Shown: one piece after another, positions 8,247 through 17,658 of the stretch
Layout: every line of letters starts with the position of its first letter
Position numbering within the stretch: position 1 is the stretch's first letter
Assembly: GCA_002327445.1 (NCBI GenBank)
Contig: DCWA01000032.1
Coordinates: 136,226-192,867 of the forward strand
From: Desulfobacteraceae bacterium UBA2174
GTDB taxonomy: Bacteria; Desulfobacterota; Desulfobacteria; Desulfobacterales; UBA2174
Length of the DNA stretch: 56,642 bases
Direction of reading: 5' to 3'
Translations under genes and position numbers: made by a program
The notes under the pieces: generated by a model
What the model was told of the DNA's origin: nothing
Seen by the model: the letters and a program-made list of their open reading frames with translations, nothing else
Database searches by the model: none

Positions 8247-8843
8247 ATGATGAAGACGCACCGGATCGCCTCGATTCTGATTCTCGGCAGTCTCTGCGCC
8301 GGTTGCAGCAGCGGCAGCAACAGCGGCCTGCTCCCGAGTTCCAAACTCGACACGAAGACGAACTGGTCGTCCTACGACGAGGCAAAGCGGTCCTTCGATG
8401 CGATCATCCCCCACCATACCACGGCAGAAGACCTCAAACGCCTGGGATACGACCCCTTCACGACGCCCAATATCACGCTGCTCACCTACATCGAACTGCT
8501 TCGCCGCTTTCTGCCCAACGACTCCATCACCAAGGCGGATCTGGACGAGGGCATCCAGGACTGCTTCGCCATGAAAGACGAGTGCAAGGCCTATGAAATC
8601 TCATTGAAAATCAGACATGAAAAGCGCTTCGGCAACGTTTGGCTGGATCTTCTCACCTTCCGGCGCAAGACCAAGGTCACCGGTTGGGAATTCAATGCCT
8701 TCATCGTGCTGAAAGGGGATATCGTCGCATACAAAATCAGCGGCGGCAAACCCCGCATCGATGAATTGATCGATCATAAAAAGCCGCTGGGGCCCTTGCA
8801 GGACATCGAGGGAAATTCGATCGTCAAGGCCGCGGGGTGGTAA
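8247..8843 (+). CDS. Putative lipoprotein of unknown function
   Basis: 198 residues. The N-terminus has a basic start, a hydrophobic core (IASILILGSL) and a lipobox CAGC, so the mature protein should begin with a lipidated Cys around residue 20 followed by a Ser/Gly-rich linker. The rest is a soluble domain, with YDEAKRSFDAIIPHHTTAED followed by a segment (LKRLGYDPF) that resembles SmpA/BamE-like small lipoproteins in layout, though I cannot confirm the family. CGGAGG precedes ATG 8247 at good spacing. It lies 73 bases before an acyl carrier protein gene on the same strand. Confidence 0.75.
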   Translation: MMKTHRIASILILGSLCAGCSSGSNSGLLPSSKLDTKTNWSSYDEAKRSFDAIIPHHTTAEDLKRLGYDPFTTPNITLLTYIELLRRFLPNDSITKADLDEGIQDCFAMKDECKAYEISLKIRHEKRFGNVWLDLLTFRRKTKVTGWEFNAFIVLKGDIVAYKISGGKPRIDELIDHKKPLGPLQDIEGNSIVKAAGW

Positions 8844-8916
8844 GCCATCCCATAGCCCGGCGGCCGGCACCACCCGGATCGGCCATTCCCTCCCCGGTCC
8901 ACAGGACATCCCATTC

Positions 8917-9171
8917 ATGAAAACCGAAGAACACATCAGGAAAATCGTGCTGGACCTCATCGCCAAAATCGCCCCGGAAGCGGACCTTGCCCATCTGGAC
9001 CCTGCGGAACGGTTCCGCAACCAGTTCGATTTCGATTCCGTCGATTTCGTGAACTTCGCCGCGGGGTTGCAGCAGGAGCTGCGCGTGAGGATCCCCGAAG
9101 AGGACTTCCCGCGCCTGTCCACCCTGGAAAGCTGCGTCACCTACTTGAAATCGCTCATGGCGCCCGCTTGA
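8917..9171 (+). CDS. Acyl carrier protein-like protein (first copy)
   Basis: 84 residues with a four-helix acyl carrier fold. The attachment site for 4'-phosphopantetheine is the Ser in FDFDSVDFVNF. It is stand-alone and far from fatty acid genes. A second carrier with the same layout (RIAPE..., LDP.E..R..., DSFD) lies at 20858, coupled to the E2 gene, so both probably serve the same acyl-handling pathway of this island. The cargo is unknown. Confidence 0.86.
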   Translation: MKTEEHIRKIVLDLIAKIAPEADLAHLDPAERFRNQFDFDSVDFVNFAAGLQQELRVRIPEEDFPRLSTLESCVTYLKSLMAPA

Positions 9172-9244
9172 CCAGTTGGTAAAAAATTCGAACTCCCCCA
9201 CCGCGCACGCAGAGCGCACGCAGGCAACCGAATGGAGGCGTTCC

Positions 9245-9451
9245 ATGGGCCGAATCGTCACCAGTGCCAGTCTAGAAAAAATGGCCAGACACCTGGCGCT
9301 GCTCGCCATCCTGGCCGTGATCTTCAGATCCTCCGGCTGGGCCGATGCCGGGCAGGGGACCATCTGGGCCCTGGCCGCGGCCGCTTCGGCCCTCCACCTG
9401 GCGGCAGGCCGCCTCAATTCCCGGGGCCTGCCTTCAGGCTTGCGGAAATGA
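9245..9451 (+). CDS. Small membrane protein translationally coupled to the P-type ATPase
   Basis: 68 residues starting MGRIVTSASLEKMARH, with two hydrophobic stretches (LALLAILAVIF and TIWALAAAASALHLAA) that could form one or two membrane helices. GGAGG (9234-9238) precedes ATG 9245 at 6 bases. Its stop overlaps the ATPase start in an ATGA (9448-9451), which argues strongly that it is translated and that the two proteins are made together. It has no recognisable family. By analogy with KdpF or FXYD-type peptides it could be an accessory subunit, which is inference. Confidence 0.6.
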   Translation: MGRIVTSASLEKMARHLALLAILAVIFRSSGWADAGQGTIWALAAAASALHLAAGRLNSRGLPSGLRK

Positions 9452-12400
9452 TCAGCCAACTGCTCTCTCCAGGCCGGGTCATCCTGGATTTGGAGGGCGA
9501 TTTCCAGGAGACCCTGAAGCGCCTGGCGGTCGCGGCCGGTCTTGAAACGGTCATCGAAACGGATCTGGCGGCGTTGGCCGCCGCCGATGAGACCGTCCTG
9601 ATGGCCGGCGACGGCATCGCCCTGCCCCACCTGCGCCGAGAAGACCTGGCGGCGCCCATCGCCAGCCTGGGGTTGTCGCCGAGGGGCATTTCCCACCTCA
9701 ACCATCGGTTCCGGGTGATCCTGTTTCTCGCCACCCCGGAACAGGATAGCGCCGGACACCTCAAACTGCTGCAGCGCATGAAGGCCCTGCTTCCGGAACT
9801 CCGGGAGGACCTGCTCGGCGCCCGGACCCCCGACCAGGCGCTGGCCATCTTGTCCGAAGGCGAAGAAACTTCGAACCGGCCGACCTACTTCAATCTCACC
9901 CAGGACCAGGTCGCGTTCGAACTGCGCACCGATCCGGCGGCCGGGCTCACCTCCGAGGAGGCCGCCCGGCGGCTGTCGCGCCATGGCCCCAACCGGATCC
10001 GCAAGGCCCGGGGCACCTCTTCCGTTGTCCGGCTGCTGGGCAACTTCTTCAGTTTCTTCGCCGTCCTTCTCTGGATCGCGGGGCTCCTGTGCTTCGTTCC
10101 CGGGGTGGACATGCCCCAGCTCGGGTGGGCCATTCTCGTGGTGGTGGGAATCAACGGCATCTTCTCGTATCTGCAGGAACAGCGCGCCGACCGGGCGGTG
10201 GAGGCGCTCCAGCGGATCTGCGCCCAACAGTGCCGGGTGGTGAGGGACGGCCGGACCCAGCAGGTCGATGCCGCCCTGATCGTGCCGGGCGATGTCCTCA
10301 TCTTGGAGGAAGGCGACATCGTCGCCGCCGATGCCCGGCTGGTCGAAGCCAGCCAGGTGGAAGTGGACAACTCGTCGCTCACCGGGGAGTCCGAATCCGC
10401 CAAACGCTACAAGTCCGACCGGCCGGTGCTGCTGCGGGGCAAATTCCTCTGGATCGAGCTGCCCAACGTGGTCTTCGCCGGCTCGGTGCTGGTGCGCGGC
10501 ACCGCGCGCGCCATCGCCTTCGGAACGGGCATGAACTCGGAGATCGGCAAGATCGCCGGCCTGACCCAGGCCATCGAGGCCCAGCCGAGTCCGCTCCAAA
10601 AGCAGTTGCGCGGCACCGTGTACGCCATCGCGGTTCTGGCGGCGGGCCTCGGCATCGGGTTCCTGCTCCTCGGATGGCTGGTGGCGGGCCTGAGCTTCGT
10701 CCAGGCGTTCGTCTTTTTCATCGGCATTTTCGTCGCCAACGTGCCCGAGGGGCTCCTGCCCACCGTGACCCTCTCGCTGGCCATGGCCGTCACCCGCATG
10801 GCGGGCAGAAACGCCGTGGTCAAGAACCTCTCCTCGGTGGAAACCCTCGGCTGTACCACGGTGATCTGCTCGGACAAGACCGGCACCCTCACCCAGAATC
10901 TCGTGATGGTGACGGGCTTCTGGGCCGATGGCCACCTGTACGGCGTCACGGGTGAAGGCTACCGGCCCGAGGGCCGATTTTCCATGGACGGCCAGCCCGT
11001 CGAACGCAGTGTGCTCTGTGAAAACCCCGCGACGGCCCGCCTCCTGGAGTGCGCCCAGATCTGCAACAATGCCCATCTGGAAAAGAAGCAGCACCAGTGG
11101 CGCATCATCGGCGATCCCACCGAAGGCGCCCTGGTGGTCCTGGCCCGCAAGGCCTGCCTGGGCGGGACCCACCAGCGGCTTCATTGCAACTCTTTCGAGT
11201 CGGTGCGCAAACGCATGAGCGTCCTGGTACGCCAGGCCGGCAGCCAGGACAAGATTCTCTATGTCAAGGGCGCCCTGGTGGAAACCCTGGGCTTGAGCGA
11301 CCGGATCCTGAGAGACGGCGTGGTCCGGCCCCTCACCCGGGCGGATCGAAAGGAAATCCTGGCGGCCAGCGACACCCTGGCCCGCCAGGGGCTCCGCATC
11401 CTGGCGCTGGCCTGGCGGGATGCGGCCTCCATGGCTGGAATGACGGATTACAGCGCAGAAAAAGCTGAAAAACAACTGATTTTCATCGGTTTCACCGCCA
11501 GCTCCGATCCGGTGCGGCCCGGGGTTCCCGACGCGGTGGAGGCCTGCCACCGGGCCGGCATCCGCCTGATCATGATCACCGGCGACTACCCCCTCACCGC
11601 CGAGAGCATCGGCCGCCAGGCCGGCATCGGCCGGCTCCAGCAGGACCGACCGGCCGTGATCGCCGGTTCGGCTCTCATGGCCATGGATGATGCGGCCCTA
11701 AAAGACATCCTGAGGACCGGAGAGACGATCTTCGCCCGGGTGGCGCCCGAGCAGAAACTGAGGATCGTTACGCTGCTGAAGGAGCTTGGCGAGGTGGTGG
11801 CCGTCACGGGGGACGGGGTCAACGACGGGCCGGCCCTTCGCCGCGCGGACATCGGTATCGCCATGGGCCGACGCGGCACGGACGTGGCGAAGGAAGCGGC
11901 GCACATGGTTCTGGGCGACGACAATTTCGCCACCATCGTGGCCGCCATCGAGGAGGGCCGCGCCATCTTCGAAAACATCAAACGCTTTGCGGCCTACGTG
12001 CTCAACAGCAACCCCCAGGAAATGTATCCCTACATCTTCTGGATGCTGTTTCCGCAAATGCCCCTGGCCATGACGGTCATGGGGGTCCTGGCCGTGGACG
12101 TGGGCACCGACCTCATCCCGGCCATGGGGCTGGGGATCGAGAGACCGGAAAAAGGCCTGATGGATCGGCCGCCCCGGCCGAAAAACGAAAGGCTGCTCTC
12201 CATGCCGTTCATCTTACGGGCGTATTTCGTTCAGGGCACCCTTCTCGCCCTCGCCTGCTACGCCACGTATTATTTCTGCGGCTGGCACATGGGCTGGTGG
12301 ACGCCGGGCGACCCGCTCACCGCAATGCCGGCCTCCCCCGACGGGCTTCGCATGACCACGGCCTCGTCCGCCTACCTGATGAGCCTCAGCGCCTACTTCT

Positions 12401-12954
12401 TCCCCACGGTGACCACCCAGATCGCCAATGTGCAGTGCAAACGGTCCCGGGCGACCTCCCTCTTTTCCATCGATTTTCTCGACCCCGAGCACCGGGAGCG
12501 GATCATCCAGCGCCTCCGGTCCTGGCGGCCATGGCCCGCGCCCGACGGAGGCCGGCCGGCGCCTTCCGCCCCGGTCCCGGGATCCGGAGAGGAGACCTGG
12601 CGGCAATGGTTCCTTTTCCCCGTCGATTTCCTCGGGAGAAGACTGGTCCGGCTCGCCAGGAAATTGGAAAAACCGGTGATCGCCCCGGCCGCGGCGGCCC
12701 TCGGCCGGTTCCTGGAGCGTCATCCCCTCGTGCTCAACTTTGTCTCCAACTCTCTGATCGATTTGGGGATTCTCTTCGAGCTGGGATTCTGCGCCCTCCT
12801 GTTCTACACCGACCTGTCCCGCGTCTACTATTTTTCGCCCCTGCCGTGGCCGGTTTACCTCTTCGCCCTCACCGGCCCCCTGGCCCTGCTGGCCTTCGAG
12901 GAGACCAAAAAATATTTCCGGCGCAGGGGTCATCCCCTGCGCATGCTGGGCTGA
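9448..12954 (+). CDS. P2C (Na,K-ATPase-like) P-type ATPase with N-terminal PTS EIIA domain
   Basis: 1168 residues. Residues 1 to about 140 look like a PTS EIIA type-2/EIIA-Ntr domain: AGDGIALPH with the phosphorylatable His at 61, then VILFLATPEQDSAGHLKLL. The rest is a full P-type ATPase: TGES at 312-315, VANVPEGLLPTVTLSLA in M4, phosphorylation site D476 in DKTGTLTQN, GDGVND at 788-793, and a C-terminal membrane block. M4 and the stretch ending in DVGTDLIPA match animal Na,K/H,K-ATPase alpha subunits better than calcium pumps, so Na+ or K+ transport is likely. About 140 residues between the M5-M6 region and the C-terminus include a Pro-rich loop. The start is ATG 9448; the frame upstream is a shadow of the small gene before it. 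Confidence 0.9.
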   Translation: MISQLLSPGRVILDLEGDFQETLKRLAVAAGLETVIETDLAALAAADETVLMAGDGIALPHLRREDLAAPIASLGLSPRGISHLNHRFRVILFLATPEQDSAGHLKLLQRMKALLPELREDLLGARTPDQALAILSEGEETSNRPTYFNLTQDQVAFELRTDPAAGLTSEEAARRLSRHGPNRIRKARGTSSVVRLLGNFFSFFAVLLWIAGLLCFVPGVDMPQLGWAILVVVGINGIFSYLQEQRADRAVEALQRICAQQCRVVRDGRTQQVDAALIVPGDVLILEEGDIVAADARLVEASQVEVDNSSLTGESESAKRYKSDRPVLLRGKFLWIELPNVVFAGSVLVRGTARAIAFGTGMNSEIGKIAGLTQAIEAQPSPLQKQLRGTVYAIAVLAAGLGIGFLLLGWLVAGLSFVQAFVFFIGIFVANVPEGLLPTVTLSLAMAVTRMAGRNAVVKNLSSVETLGCTTVICSDKTGTLTQNLVMVTGFWADGHLYGVTGEGYRPEGRFSMDGQPVERSVLCENPATARLLECAQICNNAHLEKKQHQWRIIGDPTEGALVVLARKACLGGTHQRLHCNSFESVRKRMSVLVRQAGSQDKILYVKGALVETLGLSDRILRDGVVRPLTRADRKEILAASDTLARQGLRILALAWRDAASMAGMTDYSAEKAEKQLIFIGFTASSDPVRPGVPDAVEACHRAGIRLIMITGDYPLTAESIGRQAGIGRLQQDRPAVIAGSALMAMDDAALKDILRTGETIFARVAPEQKLRIVTLLKELGEVVAVTGDGVNDGPALRRADIGIAMGRRGTDVAKEAAHMVLGDDNFATIVAAIEEGRAIFENIKRFAAYVLNSNPQEMYPYIFWMLFPQMPLAMTVMGVLAVDVGTDLIPAMGLGIERPEKGLMDRPPRPKNERLLSMPFILRAYFVQGTLLALACYATYYFCGWHMGWWTPGDPLTAMPASPDGLRMTTASSAYLMSLSAYFFPTVTTQIANVQCKRSRATSLFSIDFLDPEHRERIIQRLRSWRPWPAPDGGRPAPSAPVPGSGEETWRQWFLFPVDFLGRRLVRLARKLEKPVIAPAAAALGRFLERHPLVLNFVSNSLIDLGILFELGFCALLFYTDLSRVYYFSPLPWPVYLFALTGPLALLAFEETKKYFRRRGHPLRMLG

Positions 12955-12976
12955 ACCGTGATCGGCGCCCCGGCGC

Positions 12977-15670
12977 TCACAGTGGCAAGGTCACCAGCAT
13001 CACGTCCGGTTCCCGGGGATCGCACTTTCTCTTGAAGCCGAGCGCATCGCAGAGTTTCAGCATGGGCCGGTTTTCCACGAGCACGTCCCCGTACAGCTCG
13101 CCGATGCCGCGTTTCCGGGCGTAGTCGATGATCCGCCGCATCAGCATCGGGCCCAGTCCCATACCGGTGAAATCGTGGCGCAGGAGGATGGCGAACTCGG
13201 CCCGTTCGTTGTTCGGGTCCGCCGCCAGGCGCACCACCCCGTAGAGCATCGGTTCCGGCTGGGGGCCCGGGTCGGTGAGCACCAGGGCCATCTCGCGGTC
13301 GTAGTCGATCTGGGTGAGCCGGGCCGCCATCTCGTGGGAGATGATTTTCATGGCGTGCAAAAACCGCAGGCGGATCTCGTCCCTGGACAGCCGGGCGAAC
13401 AGCCCCTGGAGCGCCGGCTCGTCCTCCGGACGGATGGGGCGCAGGAAAAGCTTTTGGCCGTCCGGCAGCCCGAGGGTCTCCTCCAGTTCCTTGGGATAGG
13501 GGCAAATCGCCAGCCGCTGAGCGGCCGGCACGGGCGACGGGGCCAGCCTGATCCGCGCATCCAGCGCGACCACGCCCTGCGCGTCGGCCAGCAGCGGGTT
13601 GATGTCCAGCTCGACGACTTCGGCCAGATCGCTGATGAGCTGGGAAACCTTGACCAGCGCCAGGGCGACAGCGTCCACGTCCGCGGCGGGCTTGCCGCGG
13701 TAGGCTTCCAGCAGCCGCCTCACCCGGGTCCGCCCCATCACCTCCCGGGCCAGGTGCATGTTCAGCGGCGGCAGTGCGATGGCCCGGTCGCCGATCACTT
13801 CCACCGCCGTCCCCCCGTGGCCGAAGAGAATCACCGGGCCGAAATGCACATCCGCCACCACCCCGAGAATCAACTCGCGGGCGTCGGGGCGCTGCACCAT
13901 CGGCTGCACGGTGAATCCGGCGATCCGCGCTTCGGGAAGCCGTTCCGCGACGCGCCGCATCATGGCCCTGGCGGCTTCCCGCACCGCCTCGGTTGAGACG
14001 AGGTTCAACGCCACGCCCCCCACATCGAACTTGTGGAGGATGTCCCCGGAGAGGATCTTCAGCGCCACCGGCAGCCCCAACGCGGCGGCGATGTCGCCGG
14101 CCTCTTCCGGGGTGGCCGCCGCCCGCGTCGGCACCACCGGAATCCCGTAGGCCGCCAAAACCGCCTTGGCCTCGGTCTCGGCCAGCCACGGCCGGCCTTC
14201 GGCCAAGGCCCGGGCGATGATTTCGCGGGCCGCTTCCGTGTCCGGCACGAACACTTCCGGGATGTTGGGCGGGGTCTCCATCAGGGTTTGTTGGCTGCGC
14301 CGGAAGCGTACCATCTGCATGAACCCGCGCACCGCCTCGGTGGGCGTCTCATAGGTCGGGATCTTGTTTGCGGTGAACATCCGGCGGGCCTCGCGGGCCG
14401 AATCGATCCCCAGCCAACTGGTGAAAACGCCCTTTGAACCGGCCTTCAACCCGGCTTCCTTCAGCGTGTCGACCACCGTCCGGGCCGCCTCGGTGCTCGA
14501 TGCCACCGCCGTCGGGCAGTTCAACACCAGCAGGGCGTCCACCCCCTTGTCCTCGATCAAAGCCTTCAACGCGTCGGCATAGCGGCCCGGCGGGGCATCG
14601 CCGATGATGTCCACCGGGTTGCCGCGGGACCAGGTGCGCGGCAGCACCTGGTCCAGGCGCGCGATGGTTTCCGGCGCCAGCTCGGCCAGGCGCCCCTTCC
14701 GGTCGATCAGCACGTCGGTGGCCAGCACCCCCATGCCGCCGCCGTTGGTGAGAATGGCGAGGCGGTCGCCGTGGAAGGGGCGGGACATGGCCAGGGTCTC
14801 CACGCTGTCGAAAAGGGCCTGCATGTCCATCACCCGGAGCATCCCGGCCCGGGCGAAGGCCGCATCGTAGACCTCGTCGGCGCCGGCCAGCGCGCCGGTA
14901 TGGGAAGCGGCGGCGCGGGCCCCCTCAACATGGCGCCCTCCCTTGACCACCACCACCGGCTTCATCCGGGCCGCCGCCCGGGCCGCGGACATGAACTTGC
15001 GGGGATGGGTGACGTTTTCGATGTAGAGCAGGATCGATTTGGCGTTGAAGTCGCCCGCCAGGTAGTCGAGCATGTCCCCGAAATCGACGTCGGACATGTT
15101 GCCCACGGAAACGAAATGGGAAAAACCGATGCCCCGGGAGGTGGCCCAGTCCAGCACCGAGGTCTGCACCGCCCCCGACTGGGCGACAAAGGCGATATTT
15201 CCCTGGAGCGGCTGAACGTGCCCGAAACTGGCGTTCAGCCCCACCGCCGGCACCATGATCCCCAGGCAGTTGGGGCCCACGATGCGCAGGGTGTGGGGGC
15301 GGGCCGCCGCGAGCATCCTGGCGCAGAGGCGCCGCCCCTCTTCCGCCCCGCCTTCCGTGAACCCGGCGGTGATCACCACCGCCGCCCGGGTCCCCCGGCG
15401 GCCGAGCCGTTCGATGAGATCCGGCACCGTGTCCGGCGGGGTGGCGATGACGGCCAGGTCCACCGGTTTCGGCAGGTGGTCCACATCCGGGTAGGCCGCG
15501 AGCCCTTCGATGGCCTTGTACTTGGGATTGACGGGGAAGATGTCCCCCCGGAAACCGCCTGCCGCCAGATTGCGGGCGATGACGGCGCCGATGGTGCCGG
15601 GTTTCTGGCTGGCGCCCACCAGGGCGACGGCGGAAGGGTTGAAGAGACTTTCAAGGTTGCGGGTCGTCAT
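12977..15670 (-). CDS. ADP-forming acyl-CoA synthetase-like protein fused to GNAT (Pat-like)
   Basis: 897 residues with the architecture of Salmonella/E. coli Pat (PatZ/YfiQ). A CoA-binding domain (LFNPSAVALVGASQKPGTIG, residues ~9-120), succinyl-CoA-synthetase-like domains including SHTGALAGADEVYDAAF, an ATP-grasp domain (~480-690), and a C-terminal GNAT domain (~720-890) with acetyl-CoA loop GMGLGPMLM and NRPMLKLCDALGF. Pat enzymes acetylate and switch off acetyl-CoA synthetase; the gene lies divergently next to an acsA-type gene, supporting that role. The synthetase half keeps the SHTG segment and could also be active in forming acyl-CoA. The start is ATG 15670 after AGGAG. It converges on the ATPase gene with 22 bases between stops. 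Confidence 0.88.
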   Translation of the reverse strand: MTTRNLESLFNPSAVALVGASQKPGTIGAVIARNLAAGGFRGDIFPVNPKYKAIEGLAAYPDVDHLPKPVDLAVIATPPDTVPDLIERLGRRGTRAAVVITAGFTEGGAEEGRRLCARMLAAARPHTLRIVGPNCLGIMVPAVGLNASFGHVQPLQGNIAFVAQSGAVQTSVLDWATSRGIGFSHFVSVGNMSDVDFGDMLDYLAGDFNAKSILLYIENVTHPRKFMSAARAAARMKPVVVVKGGRHVEGARAAASHTGALAGADEVYDAAFARAGMLRVMDMQALFDSVETLAMSRPFHGDRLAILTNGGGMGVLATDVLIDRKGRLAELAPETIARLDQVLPRTWSRGNPVDIIGDAPPGRYADALKALIEDKGVDALLVLNCPTAVASSTEAARTVVDTLKEAGLKAGSKGVFTSWLGIDSAREARRMFTANKIPTYETPTEAVRGFMQMVRFRRSQQTLMETPPNIPEVFVPDTEAAREIIARALAEGRPWLAETEAKAVLAAYGIPVVPTRAAATPEEAGDIAAALGLPVALKILSGDILHKFDVGGVALNLVSTEAVREAARAMMRRVAERLPEARIAGFTVQPMVQRPDARELILGVVADVHFGPVILFGHGGTAVEVIGDRAIALPPLNMHLAREVMGRTRVRRLLEAYRGKPAADVDAVALALVKVSQLISDLAEVVELDINPLLADAQGVVALDARIRLAPSPVPAAQRLAICPYPKELEETLGLPDGQKLFLRPIRPEDEPALQGLFARLSRDEIRLRFLHAMKIISHEMAARLTQIDYDREMALVLTDPGPQPEPMLYGVVRLAADPNNERAEFAILLRHDFTGMGLGPMLMRRIIDYARKRGIGELYGDVLVENRPMLKLCDALGFKRKCDPREPDVMLVTLPL

Positions 15671-15900
15671 CCCGTCGCTCCTGTGCTGGCCCTCGGCGGC
15701 TTCCCGGGGCGGGGTTCTTTTTATTGAAAACCATGACAAAACCCCGCCGGGGTGTCAATGCAATTGCCGGTGGAACAAGGTACGGGGCGAGATTTGACAC
15801 CCCGCGGCATCTCTGCCATAGTTTTTACATTCCCCGTTGCGTGTCCGGTACAGGGAAAGCAGCGCCTCCTTCTCCGAACCCCTTCGAGCGAGGTGCGAAC

Positions 15901-17658
15901 ATGTTTTGGCCCGTTATCCCCAAGTCCCCGGCATCCTGGAAGGTCCCGCCGAACCTGCTCGACTACGAACCCACCGTCGCCACCTTTTCCTGGGATGCGG
16001 TGCGCGGCGCGTTTCAAGGGCTTCCGGAAAACCGGGGGTTCAACATCGCCCATGAAGCCGTCGATCGGCATGCCGATGGGCCCCTATCGGACCGCGTGGC
16101 CATTCGTTGGCTCGGCGCTGAAGGCGCGACCCTGTCCATCCGCTACGGGGAGCTCAAGACCCGCACCAACCGCTTCGCCAACGTTCTCAAGGGATTGGGC
16201 ATCGGAAAGGCCGACACGGTCGCCGTGCTCCTCGGACGGATTCCCGAGCTGTACATCGCGGCCCTGGGAACGCTGAAAAACACCAGCGTCTTCTGCCCCC
16301 TTTTTTCCGCCTTCGGCCCGGAGCCGGTTTACCAGCGCCTCAGCCGGGGAGACGCGAAAATCCTGCTCACCACCGAGCGTGCCTACCGGCAGAAGGTCGC
16401 CCCCCTGATGGCGCGCCTGCCCCGTCTTCAGTCCGTGCTGCTGGTGGATGCCCGGGAACATGCGTCCGACCGGCTCCTTTCACTGCCCCGGCTCATGGCG
16501 GAGGCCGCCGACGCCTTCGTCATTCCCCCCACCGACCCCGAGGACATCGCCGTGCTGCACTTTACCAGCGGCACCACCGGCATGCCCAAGGGCGCGCTCC
16601 ACGTCCACGGCGCCGCCCTCACCCACTACCTCACCGGCCAGTACGTGATGGATTTTCACCCCGACGACGTCTTCTGGTGCACCGCCGACCCCGGTTGGGT
16701 CACCGGCACCTCCTACGGGATCATCGCGCCGCTGCTCCACGGCATCACCAACGTCGTGGACGAAGCCGATTTCGACGCGGTGCGCTGGTGCCGCATCCTG
16801 CAAGCCGAGCGGGTGACCGTCTGGTACACGGCACCCACCGCCATCCGCCGCTTCATGCGCATGGGCATCGAACCGGCCCGCCAATACGACCTGAGCCGCC
16901 TGCGCCTGGTTCACAGCGTCGGCGAACCCCTGAACCCGGAGGCGGTCGTCTGGGGCCTCCAGGCCCTCGGGATGCCGATCCACGACAACTGGTGGCAGAC
17001 GGAAACCGGCGGCATCATGATCGCCAACTTCCCCGCCATGGATATCCGGCCCGGCTCCATGGGCCAGCCTCTGCCGGGGATCGAGGCGGCCATCGTCGAA
17101 CGCGCCGACGGCGGCGTCCGGGTGATCGAGAAACCGAACGTCCAGGGGGACCTGGCCCTGCGCCCCGGCTGGCCGTCGATGTTTCGCGGCTACTTGCACG
17201 ACGACGCGCGATATCAGAAATGCTTCGTCGACGGCTGGTACCTCACCGGAGACCTCGCCCGGCGCGACGCGGACGGCTACTTCTGGTTCGTCGGGCGGGC
17301 CGACGACATCATCAAGACGTCCGGCCACATGGTGGGCCCCTTCGAGGTGGAGAGCACCCTGATGGCGCATCCCGCCGTGGCCGAAGCGGGCGTCATCGGC
17401 AAACCCGACCCGCTCATCGGCGAGATGGTCAAGGCCTTCGTCTCTCTCAAGCCGGACTTTGCGCCCAGCGACGCCCTGCGCCTGGAGCTGATCGGTTTCG
17501 CCCGCCAGCGCCTCGGTTCCGCCGTGGCGCCCAAGGAGATCGCGTTCACACCGGATCTGCCCAAGAACAAGGCGGGCAAGATCATGCGCCGGCTGCTCAA
17601 GGCCCGGGAGCTGGGCCTTCCCGAAGAAGACCTGTCGACGCTGGAGGATAGCGGATGA
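15901..17658 (+). CDS. acsA: AMP-forming acetyl/acyl-CoA synthetase (AcsA type)
   Basis: 585 residues, the size of short AcsA forms. It activates acetate or another short acid to the acyl-AMP and then the CoA thioester. Motifs: P-loop-like TSGTTGMPKGALH, VHSVGEPLNPEAV, WWQTETGGIMIAN, YLTGDLARRDADGYFWF, and the A10 motif PKNKAGKIMRR, whose Lys at 560 is the residue acetylated by Pat-type enzymes. The start is ATG 15901 with GAGG upstream; upstream in-frame codons to 15724 have no family similarity. The first gene of an operon: its TGA overlaps the E1 alpha ATG. Confidence 0.92.
   Translation: MFWPVIPKSPASWKVPPNLLDYEPTVATFSWDAVRGAFQGLPENRGFNIAHEAVDRHADGPLSDRVAIRWLGAEGATLSIRYGELKTRTNRFANVLKGLGIGKADTVAVLLGRIPELYIAALGTLKNTSVFCPLFSAFGPEPVYQRLSRGDAKILLTTERAYRQKVAPLMARLPRLQSVLLVDAREHASDRLLSLPRLMAEAADAFVIPPTDPEDIAVLHFTSGTTGMPKGALHVHGAALTHYLTGQYVMDFHPDDVFWCTADPGWVTGTSYGIIAPLLHGITNVVDEADFDAVRWCRILQAERVTVWYTAPTAIRRFMRMGIEPARQYDLSRLRLVHSVGEPLNPEAVVWGLQALGMPIHDNWWQTETGGIMIANFPAMDIRPGSMGQPLPGIEAAIVERADGGVRVIEKPNVQGDLALRPGWPSMFRGYLHDDARYQKCFVDGWYLTGDLARRDADGYFWFVGRADDIIKTSGHMVGPFEVESTLMAHPAVAEAGVIGKPDPLIGEMVKAFVSLKPDFAPSDALRLELIGFARQRLGSAVAPKEIAFTPDLPKNKAGKIMRRLLKARELGLPEEDLSTLEDSG

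Noticed and set aside
8247..8843. Assigning the lipoprotein to the BamE/SmpA family
   Set aside because: Only a general layout resemblance; no defining motif visible, so left as unknown.
8824..11550. A 908-codon open frame on the minus strand opposite the P-type ATPase
   Set aside because: Composition is His/Gly/Arg/Glu-rich with no domain, and it lies antisense to a clearly coding ATPase; a GC-rich shadow frame.
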